DNA of 64,000 nucleotides from the NCBI RefSeq assembly GCF_023061135.1, contig NZ_JAKGAN010000007.1, forward strand, positions 1-64,000. Reading direction: 5' to 3'. The position numbers and the translations under genes were made by a program. The stretch comes from Chromohalobacter sarecensis (lineage in GTDB: Bacteria; Pseudomonadota; Gammaproteobacteria; Pseudomonadales; Halomonadaceae). Shown here piece by piece: positions 51,805-61,857 of this stretch; the stretch's first letter is position 1; each line of letters opens with the position of its first letter. The notes under the pieces were generated by a model. The model saw only the letters and a program-made list of their open reading frames with translations, ran no database searches and had not been told where the DNA came from.

Positions 51805-52792
51805 AACTGTCGTCCCCTCCGCTGAGTACTATTTCGCCGTTGTCGGCCAGGCGCCGTACCACCTGCAGGATCGCTTTCTGCTCGGTCTCGACCTGGGAAA
51901 CGCGTACCGGGCCGCGTGCCTCGAGGTCTTCGCGCATCAGCGTGGCCGCGCGTTGCGACATGTTCTGGGTGATCTTGTCGACCAGCGCTTCCTGAGCACC
52001 CTTGAGAGCCACCACCAGCGAGTTGGTGTCGACTTCCTTGAGGATGAGCTGGATGCCACGGTCGTCGATGTCGAGGATGTTCTCGAACAGGAACATCTCG
52101 TCGATGATGCGCTGCGCGAGGTCGTCGTTGTGCGCCCGGACGGCGTCGATGACGACTTCTTCCTGCGACGAGTTCATCAGGTTGAGGATCTCGGCCGCCG
52201 TTCTCACGCCGCCCATCTTGCTGCGCTTGACGTTCTGGCCGTCGAGCATGCTGCCGAGCACTTCGGTGAGTTCCTGCAATGCCGCCGGCTGAACGCCGCT
52301 GAAGGTCGCAATACGCAGCACGACGTCGTTGCGCAGCTTCTCGTCGAGCTGCTCGAGTACATCGGCGGCCAGATTGCGATCCAGATGGATGACGATGGTG
52401 GCGATGATCTGCGGATGCTCGTCGCGGATCAGCTCGGAGACGGTGGTGCTTTCCATCAAGTTCAGCGCGTCGATGCCCGAGGCGGAGCCGGTCGTCTCGA
52501 GGATGTCCTCGATCAGGCTGTTGGCGCGCTCGCTGCCCAGCGCCTTGGTGAGCACGGTGCGTATGTGCTCGCTACTGTGCAGGTTGACGGCGGAGAACTG
52601 CTCCACTTCATCGTGGAACTCGCTCAGCGCTTCTTCCATCTCCTCGTGCGAGATCTGGCTCAAGGAGGCCATTTCCAGGCTGATTTCCTGGACCTCCTTG
52701 TTGCTCAAGTACTTGAATACCTCGGCAGCGCTGTCCTCGTCCAACGAGAGCAGCAGGATTGCGCTTCGGCGAGCGCCACTCATCTTACTCAT
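51797..52792 (-). CDS. fliG: Flagellar motor switch protein FliG
   Basis: The 331-residue protein has the FliG N, middle and C domains: RRSAILLLSLDEDSAAEVFK, the EHPQ motif in IRDEHPQIIATIVIHLD, and the charged C-terminal torque helix MSQRAATLMREDLEARGPVR. It transmits stator torque to the C ring. It overlaps fliF by eight bases. Confidence 0.98.
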   Translation of the reverse strand: MSKMSGARRSAILLLSLDEDSAAEVFKYLSNKEVQEISLEMASLSQISHEEMEEALSEFHDEVEQFSAVNLHSSEHIRTVLTKALGSERANSLIEDILETTGSASGIDALNLMESTTVSELIRDEHPQIIATIVIHLDRNLAADVLEQLDEKLRNDVVLRIATFSGVQPAALQELTEVLGSMLDGQNVKRSKMGGVRTAAEILNLMNSSQEEVVIDAVRAHNDDLAQRIIDEMFLFENILDIDDRGIQLILKEVDTNSLVVALKGAQEALVDKITQNMSQRAATLMREDLEARGPVRVSQVETEQKAILQVVRRLADNGEIVLSGGDDSYV

Positions 52793-54608
52793 GGGAACCC
52801 ATCCACCCTCTGACGATCATGGCGACGAGACGCGGGTCTTCCTGAGCGATCTCACGTACGTCACGGAGGTTTTGCTCATAGCTGGCTGAGCGCCGTTCAC
52901 GCCGCTTTTGTGGCGGCGCCGGCGGTTCTTCCTCGGTGCCGGCTGTTTCGGCTTGAGTCGTCGCGTAGGCGTTGGCACCACCGCCTGCACTGGCACCTGC
53001 GGTTGCACCGGCAGGGCTCGGCGTGGCCGGCGCGAAGGTGGGACGCTCGCTCTGGCGTTGAACTAGTGGGCGCAGCACCTTGAACCACAAGAACAGGGCG
53101 ACCAGCGCGATCAGCAGATATTTGCCCAGCGTGGCGGCCAGCGACCACATCATCGGGGATTCCCACCACTGCGGCTCGACCGGTTCCTCGGTGGTGTCGT
53201 TGAAGGGCGAATTGACGACCTCGAGCTGATCGCCACGTGCTGCCGAGAAGCCCATGGCCTGCTGCACGAGGCTGCGGATGCTGGCGATCTCGTCATCATC
53301 CAAGGGCACTTGCGTCGGGTTGCCGTCTTCGTCGACGCCGTCGCGGTAATTGACCACGATGGCGGCATTGAGGCGCTCGATGGCACCGGTCTGGTGCTGA
53401 ACGTGCTCGACCTGATGATCGACCTCGTAATTGATGGTGTTGTCGCGGCTGGTGCGTCCAAGGGCGGCGTTTTCCTGAGCTGCGACGTCTTCGTCACCCT
53501 CGGCTTGAGCGTCGTCGTCTTGTGCGTCGTCGCCTTGTGCGTCGTCGCCTTCGCCATCATCGTCTTCCTGCGGCGCATTGATGGGGGACGCCGCGGTACC
53601 GGGAGGTTGATTGCTCAACGCGCCGGGGATCCCCATGGCCAGGTCAGCATCGCCGCTGTAGGTGATGCTCGCTTGCTCGCTGCGCACGGCGGCTTCATTG
53701 GGCGGCTGGTTGGGAGAGTAGGTTTCGCTGGTGCCTTCGCGCTTGGAAAAGTCGAGCTGAGCGGAGACCTCAGCCTTGACGTTACGCGCACCGACGATGG
53801 GCGCCAGGATCGACTCGATGCGTTCGGCATAGTTGCGCTCGACGCGGGATACGTAATCCAGTTGTGTGCCGCTAAGTGCGTCGTTGCCATCGCTGGCAGG
53901 GGAGAGCAGGCGACCTGCTTGATCGACGATGGAAATATCATCGTTCGCCAGCTCGGAAACGCTGCTCGACACCAGATGCATGATCGCCTGGACCTGGCCC
54001 TCCCCAAGTACGCGCCCACGTTGGAGATCAATCATGACGGAGGCACTGGCGGGCTCGCTTTCGCGCACGAATACCGAAGGCTTGGCCATGGCGAGATGAA
54101 CGCGCGCATGGGAGACCGGGCCAAGATCCTCGATGGTGCGCGAAAGCTCGCCTTCGAGGGCGCGTTGGTAATTGACGTGCTCGGCGAACTGGCTGATGCC
54201 GAACGACTGCTCGTCCATCAATTCGTAGCCCACGCCGGAGGCTTCCGGTAGGCCCTGTTCGGCGAGCTGCATGCGCAGCTTGTTGACCCGGTCGGCGGGC
54301 ACCAGCAGTGCTTGGCCGTTTTCGCTGAACTCGTAGGGCACGCCCATGGTGTCGAGCTCGGCAACGATCTTGCCGCCATCTTCCTGGGTGAGCGTCGAAT
54401 AAAGCACGCGGTAATCGGGGGAACTTGCCCACATTAAAAGCGCGGCGATGACCGCGACGCACGCGGCGGCGGCAATGATCAGCGGTACGCGCGGGTTACT
54501 GCGCAGTCGGTCGACAAACGATTGAGCGTTGCCAGTGGCGGCGTTGCCTTGGCGTTGTCCTGACGTATCTTGGTTGGCCTCGGTCGAGGAGGATGCTGCT
54601 GTGCTCAT
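52785..54608 (-). CDS. fliF: Flagellar MS-ring protein FliF
   Basis: From the ATG at 54608, with a GGAGG site seven bases upstream, the product has 607 residues. Transmembrane helices lie at about 37-55 (LIIAAAACVAVIAALLM) and about 480-500 (LLIALVALFLWFKVL). Ring-building motifs include DYRVLYSTLTQEDGGKIVAE and GVGYELMDEQSFGISQFAEH. A low-complexity acidic insert (about 365-405) is rich in Asp, Glu, Gln and Ala, a likely halophilic feature. The C-terminal tail binds FliG. Confidence 0.96.
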   Translation of the reverse strand: MSTAASSSTEANQDTSGQRQGNAATGNAQSFVDRLRSNPRVPLIIAAAACVAVIAALLMWASSPDYRVLYSTLTQEDGGKIVAELDTMGVPYEFSENGQALLVPADRVNKLRMQLAEQGLPEASGVGYELMDEQSFGISQFAEHVNYQRALEGELSRTIEDLGPVSHARVHLAMAKPSVFVRESEPASASVMIDLQRGRVLGEGQVQAIMHLVSSSVSELANDDISIVDQAGRLLSPASDGNDALSGTQLDYVSRVERNYAERIESILAPIVGARNVKAEVSAQLDFSKREGTSETYSPNQPPNEAAVRSEQASITYSGDADLAMGIPGALSNQPPGTAASPINAPQEDDDGEGDDAQGDDAQDDDAQAEGDEDVAAQENAALGRTSRDNTINYEVDHQVEHVQHQTGAIERLNAAIVVNYRDGVDEDGNPTQVPLDDDEIASIRSLVQQAMGFSAARGDQLEVVNSPFNDTTEEPVEPQWWESPMMWSLAATLGKYLLIALVALFLWFKVLRPLVQRQSERPTFAPATPSPAGATAGASAGGGANAYATTQAETAGTEEEPPAPPQKRRERRSASYEQNLRDVREIAQEDPRLVAMIVRGWMGSHE

Positions 54609-54889
54609 GTCATCCTCCGGCAACGCCGGGGTAGGCACTGAAACTGTCCAGCGGCAAGCATGGGGGTGTCTAACTCCAAAATTCGGCGCATCGTTTGACG
54701 CCTCGTGGTGGTGCAATCGATACCGTCACGAGGGATATGTATGATGACGGCCATTATGTGGAGCTAAGAAAACCCTAAAGGGTGGAAAAGCCGATGTTTT
54801 AGGTCCCAATTGCGGATATGACGCAGGTCAGGTTGCTGATAGGGTGCATCAACGTATTCCAGAGCTGTTCGATCGGCGGAGATAAAGTC

Positions 54890-55213
54890 ATGAGTGCACC
54901 GGCCATTTCCCAGGCGCTTCAGCAAATGCAGTCCATGGCCAATCAGGCGGGACAGACGCCTGGAGCCCAGGTCAATACGTCGGTCGGTAGCGGTGGCTTT
55001 ACCGGCGAATTGCATAGTGCGATTTCACGCATCAATAGCTTAAAGCAGAGCGCCAATACGCAGGCGGAAGCCTTTGAGGCGGGAGCCCCCGGCGTTGAGC
55101 TCAACGATGTGATGGTCGATATGCAGAAGTCCAGCATCGCCTTCGAGATGGGTAAGCAGGTGCGTAACCGCGTAGTGACTGCCTATAAAGATGTTATGAA
55201 TATGCAGGTGTGA
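54890..55213 (+). CDS. fliE: Hook-basal body adaptor FliE
   Basis: The 107-residue protein, from the ATG at 54890 with a GGCGGAG site, has the FliE C-terminal signature VELNDVMVDMQKSSIAFEMG and RNRVVTAYKDVMNMQV. It joins the MS ring and rod. It is transcribed away from fliF, with 281 bases between the start codons, and ends in its own terminator. Confidence 0.95.
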   Translation: MSAPAISQALQQMQSMANQAGQTPGAQVNTSVGSGGFTGELHSAISRINSLKQSANTQAEAFEAGAPGVELNDVMVDMQKSSIAFEMGKQVRNRVVTAYKDVMNMQV

Positions 55214-55265
55214 TGCGCTAGCCGCTAGCGTGTCGCCCAGTCACCGTCACCCCCGGCGGTGCGCC

Positions 55266-55304
55266 GTGTCTTGGCTCATCTCGTGAGCCGACACTTCTCT
55301 TTTT
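55266..55304 (+). terminator. Rho-independent terminator of fliE
   Basis: gtgt and ggctca pair with tgagcc and acac, with a small bulge, around tctcg; ttctcttttt follows. It lies 53 bases after fliE. Confidence 0.85.
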
Positions 55305-55322
55305 GGTAACGCCGTCATCTAC

Positions 55323-56423
55323 TTATCGATAACGCTGCAAGAAGCGCGTATCGATATAGCGCTTGAGCCGCAAGGCCAGGCGACCGCCTCGCCAGCGTTC
55401 CCCGTAAAGCGCCAATCCCTTGTCATGCATGTCCACGATGGCCAGTGCCGTTGCCGGTGGGTGGTAGTCGCGTAGCGGCGTGCCATTCTGCAAAGCAATT
55501 AGGTTCTGCAGCAGTACAGGGCCTTGGCGCACGCCTTCAATGCCGCGTTTGGGAAGGTCGTGATCGATCAGCGAGGCGCAGTCGCCGACGGCGAAGATCG
55601 TCGCGTGTTCCTCGCTTTGTAGTGTCGATTTAATGCGGATGCCGTTGTCGTCGAGTGCCAGTGGCAGGTCGGCGACGCAGTACGCGGGGCGTAATCCCGT
55701 GGCGAGGATGATGTCATCGGGCGAGACATCGAGGGTATCGAGCCACCCGGCGCCGCCGTCTAGCGCGACGTTGGGGTACCAGTCGACGCCCAGGCGCGCG
55801 AGTTGACGGCTGGCCCAGCGGGACGCGGCGTCCGGTGCGGCAGGCAAGAGGCGTGCGTGGCGCGTGACAAGCCGAATCTCGTTGGTTGCCCCGAAATGCT
55901 GACTTAGTCCTGCCAGATTGGCAGCCATTTCCACGCCGGAAGGCCCGCCGCCGACCACGACCATATGCAAAGCCTGGCGTTGCCGTGCGGCATCGAGCAC
56001 ATGCTGGTGCAGCGCGTCGAGGCGCTCGATGGGCTTGACGTGCCAGTAGCGTGCGTTTCCCCAGCTGGGCACGGTCGCGCCGCTCGGGGTTGGCGGAACG
56101 ACGTCGCTGCCCACATTGAGTGAGAGTACGTCGAAGGCGATGTGATGTCCGTCGGCCAGAAAGACATGTTTGGCGTGCACGTCGAGTGCCACGAAGGGCG
56201 CCGTGACATGCTCGATGCCATGACGTGCGGCGAGGGCAGCGACGTCGAGGCTGCAGGCATCGCGTGGTGCACCGCCGAGCAGTCGTGCGGCCATACCTGA
56301 ATACCAGAAACGCGAGGGGGCTACGAGCGTGATGCGATAGCCGGCGCGATGTAACGCGGTCGCGTGTTTCAGCAAGTGGAGGTGCGCGTGACCGGCACCC
56401 ACCAGCACCAGGTGCGTCGTCAT
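55323..56423 (-). CDS. FAD-dependent NAD(P)-type oxidoreductase
   Basis: The 366-residue flavoprotein has an N-terminal FAD-binding fold (LVLVGAGHAHLHLL), a second nucleotide fold (MVVVGGGPSGVEMAANLAG), DDIILATGLRP and the FAD-end motif TIFAVGDCASL. The GAGHAHL form is typical of the NDH-2-like oxidoreductases related to the domain fused to SelD in some bacteria. The electron acceptor cannot be read from sequence. No operon partner is adjacent. Confidence 0.8.
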   Translation of the reverse strand: MTTHLVLVGAGHAHLHLLKHATALHRAGYRITLVAPSRFWYSGMAARLLGGAPRDACSLDVAALAARHGIEHVTAPFVALDVHAKHVFLADGHHIAFDVLSLNVGSDVVPPTPSGATVPSWGNARYWHVKPIERLDALHQHVLDAARQRQALHMVVVGGGPSGVEMAANLAGLSQHFGATNEIRLVTRHARLLPAAPDAASRWASRQLARLGVDWYPNVALDGGAGWLDTLDVSPDDIILATGLRPAYCVADLPLALDDNGIRIKSTLQSEEHATIFAVGDCASLIDHDLPKRGIEGVRQGPVLLQNLIALQNGTPLRDYHPPATALAIVDMHDKGLALYGERWRGGRLALRLKRYIDTRFLQRYR

Positions 56424-56518
56424 GAAGGCGTGTTTCCTCGGGCCAGGCGGTTGTCGCGAGACACGTTGCGGCGACCATGTATTTCACTCTAGACGATGTT
56501 AGCGCCGTGACGCATGAC

Positions 56519-57451
56519 TTACTTGGCGCCGGCGTGCCTGCTTTGCCAGGCGGAAAGCGAATACAGCGTCAGCCCGAGCCAGATGAGCACGAAGGTCACG
56601 AGTTGCAGGGTGCCCAATGGCTCGCGAAAGATCAGCAGTGCGATCAAGAATTGCAGGGTGGGGTTGATGTACATCAAGAACCCCACTGTCGACAGCCGCA
56701 GTCGCCGTGCGGCCCCGGCGAAGGCTAGCAATGGCAGAGCCGTCAGAACGCCGCTGGCGATCAGTAGCGTGGTGTTGTGCGCGGTGCCGCCAAAATGGGA
56801 CACCCCGGCAATCTCGAACCAGGCCACGGCCAGCAAGCCAAGGGGCAGCAGTATCAGCGTCTCGACGAACAGCCCGGACAAACCATCGAGATTGATCTGT
56901 TTGCGCAATAGGCCATAGGTGCCGAAGCTTAGCGCAAGACAGATGCTGATCCACGGCAAGCCGCCGAGCCCCACCAGTTGAACGCCGATGGCGATGATGG
57001 CAATGGCCACGGCGGCGCCTTGCAGTCGCGACATGCGCTCGCGCAGCACCAGCATGCCCAGGGCGACATTGACCAGTGGTGTCATGAAATACCCCAGGCT
57101 GGCCTGGAGGACGTGGTGGGTTTCCACGGCGTAGATGTAAAGCCCCCAGTTGAAGCCAATGAGCAGGGCGCAACCGAGGACGCGCCCCAGCAAGCGCGGC
57201 GCCCGCAAGGCGGCCCTGACCGGTTGCCAGCGCCCCATGAGGGTGACGACCAAGGTCAGGAACAGACACGCCCAGAGGATGCGGTGAGTGAGAATTTCCC
57301 AGGCGGGTACGCCCTCGAAAAGCGCGAAAAAAAGCGGAAAGCAGCCCCATAGCGTATAGGCGATCACGCCGAACATGACGCCCTTGGCGGCGTCCTTATC
57401 GGCGGCAGTCGTCGATGTAGAAGTGTCTTGCGGGGCACTCTCTCGAGCCAT
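56519..57451 (-). CDS. rarD: RarD-type EamA transporter
   Basis: The 310-residue protein has about ten hydrophobic helices and the RarD landmarks VIAYTLWGCFPLFFALFEGV, WEILTHRILWACLFLTLVV and IGFNWGLYIYAVETHHVLQA. These belong to the EamA/DMT superfamily; RarD was linked to chloramphenicol sensitivity, but the substrate is unknown. It is a single gene between two divergent or unrelated neighbours. Confidence 0.92.
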   Translation of the reverse strand: MARESAPQDTSTSTTAADKDAAKGVMFGVIAYTLWGCFPLFFALFEGVPAWEILTHRILWACLFLTLVVTLMGRWQPVRAALRAPRLLGRVLGCALLIGFNWGLYIYAVETHHVLQASLGYFMTPLVNVALGMLVLRERMSRLQGAAVAIAIIAIGVQLVGLGGLPWISICLALSFGTYGLLRKQINLDGLSGLFVETLILLPLGLLAVAWFEIAGVSHFGGTAHNTTLLIASGVLTALPLLAFAGAARRLRLSTVGFLMYINPTLQFLIALLIFREPLGTLQLVTFVLIWLGLTLYSLSAWQSRHAGAK

Positions 57452-57571
57452 GGGAACCTCAGCGTGGGCGACAGAACCGAATAGGCGAGCGCTAATCTAA
57501 CATGGACGAAAGGGACTTGCCGCCGCCCTGAGCTGGCCTTCAGACTGAATCATCAATCCGGGAGGTGTGTG

Positions 57572-58375
57572 ATGAGCGAATTACGTACGACTCTGGTGCA
57601 GGCCGACCTGCGCTGGGAAGATCCCCAAGCCAATTGCCGTTTGCTCGAAGAGAGCCTTGGCACGCTCTCGGCGGACGATACAGACCTGATCGTGCTGCCG
57701 GAAATGTTCGCTACGGGGTTCACCATGAATTCCCGCGAGATGGCCGAGCCCATGGCGCAAAGTGCCACCGTCGGCTGGATGGTCGAACAAGCCCGCCAGC
57801 GTGGTTGCGTAGTGACCGGCAGCGTGGCTGTAGTCGAGGACGGCGAGTATTTCAATCGTCTTATCTGGGCGCGCCCGGATGGCGATATCACGCATTACGA
57901 TAAGCGCCACCTGTTCCGCATGGCCGGCGAGCATGAGCGCTATGGCATGGGCAGTGAGCGCGTCATTGTCGAGCTCAATGGCTTTCGCATCCTGTTGAGT
58001 GTCTGCTATGACCTGCGATTTCCCGTATGGCTGCGCCAGCAGCCCGCGCCGGGCGAGCATTTCGAGTATGATGCGCTGCTGTGCGTCGCCAACTGGCCCG
58101 CGCCCCGTCGTCAGCCTTGGCGGACCCTGCTACAGGCACGTGCCGTCGAAAACCTCTGCTATGTGATCGGCGTCAATCGCGTTGGGGAAGACGCCAAGGG
58201 GCTGGCGTACGCGGGCGACTCGATGCTGGTCGACTTCAAGGGCGAGCCTTTGATCGACGAGCCACGCGACGCGCCCTTCATGCGTACCGGTCGCCTGGAT
58301 CGCCAGGCGCTGAGTGCGTTCCGTGACAAATTTCCGGCCTGGATGGACGCCGATCGCTTCCAGGTCGAGGAGTGA
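57572..58375 (+). CDS. Nitrilase-family omega-amidase (YafV-like)
   Basis: The ATG at 57572 follows GGAGG by six bases; the product has 267 residues. The catalytic triad of the nitrilase superfamily is present: Glu in LIVLPEMFATGF, Lys in YDKRHLFRMAGE and Cys in LLSVCYDLRFP. The sequence pattern fits YafV/Nit2-type omega-amidases, which hydrolyse 2-oxoglutaramate in metabolite repair. It is followed by rsuA after nine bases and probably forms an operon with it. Confidence 0.88.
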   Translation: MSELRTTLVQADLRWEDPQANCRLLEESLGTLSADDTDLIVLPEMFATGFTMNSREMAEPMAQSATVGWMVEQARQRGCVVTGSVAVVEDGEYFNRLIWARPDGDITHYDKRHLFRMAGEHERYGMGSERVIVELNGFRILLSVCYDLRFPVWLRQQPAPGEHFEYDALLCVANWPAPRRQPWRTLLQARAVENLCYVIGVNRVGEDAKGLAYAGDSMLVDFKGEPLIDEPRDAPFMRTGRLDRQALSAFRDKFPAWMDADRFQVEE

Positions 58376-58384
58376 ATTGACTGC

Positions 58385-59092
58385 ATGCGTCTCGACCGTT
58401 TTTTAAGTGAAAGTACCGAGCTGACGCGCTCGCTGGCCAAGAGAGCCCTGCACCGCGGCGAAGTCGAGGTGGATGGCGAAGTGATCAAGAATTCTGCCTT
58501 CAAACTCGGTGACAAACAGGACGTGCGTTGGATGGGCGCGCCTCTGGCCCTGGTAGGTGTGCGCTATCTGATGCTCAACAAGCCCACGGGCTACGAGTGC
58601 ACGACACGTCCGGGGCGCTATCCCTCAGTGGTCGAGCTGCTGGATGTCACCAAGCGCGAGCGCTTGCACATCGCGGGGCGCCTGGATGTGGACACCACCG
58701 GACTCGTGTTGATTACCGAGGATGGCCAGTGGTCGCATCGACTGACATCCCCCAAGCGGCGCTGCGACAAGCACTATCTCGTGACGCTGGCCCAGCCACT
58801 GATGGAAGGGGCGGAAGATCTCCTGGCAGCGGGGCTAATGCTGGAAAAGGAAGACAAGCCGACATTGCCCGCGCGCCTCGAACGTCTGCCGTCGTCGGAT
58901 GAAGATGAGGTGATTCAGGCGCGTCTGATCATCCAGGAAGGCCGCTACCATCAGATCAAGCGTATGTTCGCGGCGCTGGGTAACGAGGTCGTGGCACTGC
59001 ACCGTGAGCGGATCGGCGATATCGTCCTCGACTCAGCGCTAGCGGCGGGCGAGTGGCGGGAGCTTACCGAAGCGGAAATCGCTTCCATCTAG
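58385..59092 (+). CDS. rsuA: 16S rRNA pseudouridine-516 synthase RsuA
   Basis: The 235-residue protein has an N-terminal S4 RNA-binding domain (about 1-58) and the catalytic motif GRLDVDTTGLVLIT with the essential Asp, followed by EGRYHQIKRMFAALGNEV. Length and motifs match RsuA, which modifies U516 of 16S rRNA. Confidence 0.92.
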   Translation: MRLDRFLSESTELTRSLAKRALHRGEVEVDGEVIKNSAFKLGDKQDVRWMGAPLALVGVRYLMLNKPTGYECTTRPGRYPSVVELLDVTKRERLHIAGRLDVDTTGLVLITEDGQWSHRLTSPKRRCDKHYLVTLAQPLMEGAEDLLAAGLMLEKEDKPTLPARLERLPSSDEDEVIQARLIIQEGRYHQIKRMFAALGNEVVALHRERIGDIVLDSALAAGEWRELTEAEIASI

Positions 59093-59130
59093 TTTATACC
59101 GTTATCTATTTGTTCGCTTATCGCGTCTTA

Positions 59131-59174
59131 ACCTGACGAGCCCGACATCAGCCACCGGAAGAGGCTCGTCAGGT
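59131..59174. repeat. Inverted repeat between rsuA and yejF
   Basis: acctgacgagcc at 59131-59142 and ggctcgtcaggt at 59163-59174 are exact complements, 12 bp long with a 20-base loop. The right arm covers the yejF stop codon. There is no T run in either direction, so it may stabilise mRNA ends. Confidence 0.7.
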
Positions 59175-60764
59175 ACCGAAATGCAATCCAGAGGCTTCGA
59201 GCAGGCGCCTTGTATAAGGTTCTCGAGGTTGCCTGAGTAGCGTTTCGCAGTCGCCTTGCTCGACGATTTCACCGTCCTTGAGCACCATGATGCGGTGCGC
59301 CATGGCGCGTACCACGGCGAGGTCGTGGCTGATGAACAGATAACTCAGCCCGCGTCGTTCTTGAAGGCTGCGCAGCAGACCGATGAGTTGTTTCTGCACG
59401 CTGCGGTCGAGTGCCGATGTCGGTTCGTCGAGCACGAGCAGATCAGGCTCGAGAATGATGGCGCGTGCCACGGCGATACGCTGGCGCTGGCCTCCCGAGA
59501 ATTCATGTGGGTAGCGTGCCGCGCAATTCGATGGCAGGCCGACTTCCTCGAGGGTGGTGGCAACGCGGCGCTCGACTTCCTCATCGCTAAGCTCGGGATG
59601 ATGGAAACGCAGTCCTTCGCTGACGATATCCATGACCGGCATGCGTGGCGAGAGCGAACCGTAAGGATCCTGGAAGACGACTTGAAAGCGCCGCCGACGT
59701 CGGCGTAACGCATTGCCGCGTAAGGTATCCAGGCGTTCGCCATCGAAGAGGATCGCGCCGTCGGCGGCGGTCAGGCGTAGAAGCGCCAATGCCAGGGTGG
59801 TCTTGCCGGAGCCGGATTCCCCGACCAGGCCCAGGGTTTCGCCGCGCGCCAGGGTGATATCCAACGGATGGACGGCCACGAAAGGGGGCGGGCGGCGCCC
59901 GAACCAGGACTTGCTCCGTGCAAAGGAGACGCCGAGGTGGTGTGCCTCGAGCAGCGTCGTACGAGCCTCCGGCAATGGCGCGGCATGGCCATCGGGATTG
60001 GCGGCGAGCAGGTGTTGGGTATAGGCCGCGCGGGGGGTATCGAAGACGCGTGTGACGCTACCGCTTTCGACCAGCCGGCCGTGCTGCATGACATGCACGC
60101 TGTCGGCATGCTGGCGCACCAGATTGAGATCGTGGGTGATGAACAGCATGGCCATGCCATTGGCGTCGCGTAGCCGTGCGAGCAAGGCCAGGATTTCCTG
60201 TTGAACAGTGACATCGAGCGCCGTGGTCGGCTCGTCGGCAATGAGCAGTCGCGGCTTGTTGGCGATGGCCATGGCGATCACCACGCGCTGGCGTTGCCCA
60301 CCCGAGAGCTGATGGGGATGTGCCTCGAGGAGTTCGTCGGGGCGCGGCAGCTGTACCTCCACCAGCAGCTCCCGAGCGCGCTGGCGGGCGGTACGGCCGC
60401 GCAAGCCTTGATGAAGACGCAGGGTTTCACTGAGCTGCTTGCCGACCGTGTGCAAGGGGTTGAGCGAGGTCGTGGGTTCCTGGAAGACGAAGCCGACTTG
60501 ACCGCCGCGTAACGCGTTCCAGCGTCGCGGCGATAGCCCCTCGAGGGATTGTCCGCAGAGCCGGCGTCCGCCCTCGACGCGCGCGCCAGGCGGCAGCAGA
60601 TCGAGGGCGCCCAAGGCGGAGACCGACTTGCCTGAGCCCGATTCGCCGACCAGCGCCGCGGTTTCGCCACGCCGTATGGTGAGCGACAGGTCCTCAACGA
60701 CGCGCATGTCGCCGAAGGCGATGCTCAGCGCATCGAGTTCGAATACGACGTCGTCATTGGCCAT
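59169..60764 (-). CDS. yejF: Oligopeptide ABC transporter ATP-binding protein YejF
   Basis: From the ATG at 60764 (GGGAG site) the product has 531 residues and two complete ABC ATPase halves. The first has [21 protein letters not shown] and [12 protein letters not shown]; the second [29 protein letters not shown] and [12 protein letters not shown]. YejF powers uptake of peptides, including microcin C-like compounds, through YejBE. The start overlaps yejE by 11 bases. Confidence 0.94.
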   Translation of the reverse strand: MANDDVVFELDALSIAFGDMRVVEDLSLTIRRGETAALVGESGSGKSVSALGALDLLPPGARVEGGRRLCGQSLEGLSPRRWNALRGGQVGFVFQEPTTSLNPLHTVGKQLSETLRLHQGLRGRTARQRARELLVEVQLPRPDELLEAHPHQLSGGQRQRVVIAMAIANKPRLLIADEPTTALDVTVQQEILALLARLRDANGMAMLFITHDLNLVRQHADSVHVMQHGRLVESGSVTRVFDTPRAAYTQHLLAANPDGHAAPLPEARTTLLEAHHLGVSFARSKSWFGRRPPPFVAVHPLDITLARGETLGLVGESGSGKTTLALALLRLTAADGAILFDGERLDTLRGNALRRRRRRFQVVFQDPYGSLSPRMPVMDIVSEGLRFHHPELSDEEVERRVATTLEEVGLPSNCAARYPHEFSGGQRQRIAVARAIILEPDLLVLDEPTSALDRSVQKQLIGLLRSLQERRGLSYLFISHDLAVVRAMAHRIMVLKDGEIVEQGDCETLLRQPREPYTRRLLEASGLHFGT

Positions 60765-61857
60765 GCGCGGTTCTCCCGGGTAGATCGTCGCTATCGGCGG
60801 AGGTCGACGGGGTGCTGCTGGGCACGTGGCGTGGATCGAAGGCGTCACGCAATCCTTCGCCGATGAAGACCAGCAGCGAAAGCATGATTCCGAGGCTCAG
60901 GAAGGCCGTGATACCAAGCCAGGGCGCCTGCAGATTGTTCTTGCCTTGGGCGACGAGTTCACCCAGCGAGGGCGAGCCTGGCGGCAGGCCGAAGCCCAGG
61001 AAATCCAGCGCGGTGAGGGTGGTGATCGCCCCGGTGAACAGAAACGGAATGAAGGTCAGGGTGGCGACCATGGCGTTGGGTAGTACGTGGCGCCACATGA
61101 TCAGGCGCGATGGCAGTCCCATGGCGCGCGCCGCACGCACGTACTCGAGGTTGCGTGCGCGCAGGAATTCGGCGCGCACGATGTCGACGAGCCCCAGCCA
61201 GGAAAACAGCAGCATGATGCCCAGCAGCCACCACAGGTTGGGCTGCACCAGGCTGGCGAGGATGATCAGCAGGAACAACACCGGCATACCCGACCAGATC
61301 TCGATGATGCGCTGGCCGATCAAGTCGACCTTGCCGCCGAAATAGCCCTGTACACCGCCGAACAACACACCCAGCGCCATGGAGCCCAGCGTCAGGACCA
61401 CGGCGAAGACCACCGACAGACGAAAGCCGTAGATCACGCGGGCGAAGACGTCGCGGCCATGGTCGTCGGTTCCCAACCAGTGGCGTGACGAGGGCGGCGA
61501 GGGTGCGGGCCCCGTTAGCTCGCGATCCAGCGTGTCGTAGGAGAAGGGCACGGCCGGCCATAGCATCCAGCCTTGTGCGGCGATGTTGTCCCGCACGGCG
61601 GGGTCGCGATAGTCGGCCGTGGTGGGGAGGAAGCCGCCGAACTCGGTCTCGGGATAATCGAACACCACCGGGGCATACCACTGGCCCTGGTAGTGCATGA
61701 CGATGGGTTTGTCGTTGGCGATCAACTCGGCGCCCAGGCTGACGATCAACAGCAGGGCGAAGGCCCAGAGCGACCACCAGGCGCGCCGGTTGCCGCGAAA
61801 GATTTGCCAGCGGCGGCGGGCGATGGGAGACGGGCGTGCGCGCATGCGAAGTGTCAT
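60754..61857 (-). CDS. yejE: Oligopeptide ABC transporter permease YejE
   Basis: The start at 61857 gives 367 residues; an ATG at 61860 overlaps the yejB stop and is equally possible. The protein has one N-terminal helix, a periplasmic loop with VMHYQGQWYAPVVFDYPETE typical of YejE, and five further helices with the permease loop EYVRAARAMGLPSRLIMWRH. Confidence 0.94.
   Translation of the reverse strand: MTLRMRARPSPIARRRWQIFRGNRRAWWSLWAFALLLIVSLGAELIANDKPIVMHYQGQWYAPVVFDYPETEFGGFLPTTADYRDPAVRDNIAAQGWMLWPAVPFSYDTLDRELTGPAPSPPSSRHWLGTDDHGRDVFARVIYGFRLSVVFAVVLTLGSMALGVLFGGVQGYFGGKVDLIGQRIIEIWSGMPVLFLLIILASLVQPNLWWLLGIMLLFSWLGLVDIVRAEFLRARNLEYVRAARAMGLPSRLIMWRHVLPNAMVATLTFIPFLFTGAITTLTALDFLGFGLPPGSPSLGELVAQGKNNLQAPWLGITAFLSLGIMLSLLVFIGEGLRDAFDPRHVPSSTPSTSADSDDLPGRTAHGQ

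Noticed and set aside
54790-54797. GCCGATGT before fliE as a sigma-28 promoter
   Set aside because: The bases at the -35 spacing are AACC and the -10 has two mismatches, so the match is not better than chance.
56499-57350. 283-residue frame on the minus strand overlapping rarD
   Set aside because: It runs in another frame of the rarD gene, is Arg and His-rich and has no membrane segments or motif.
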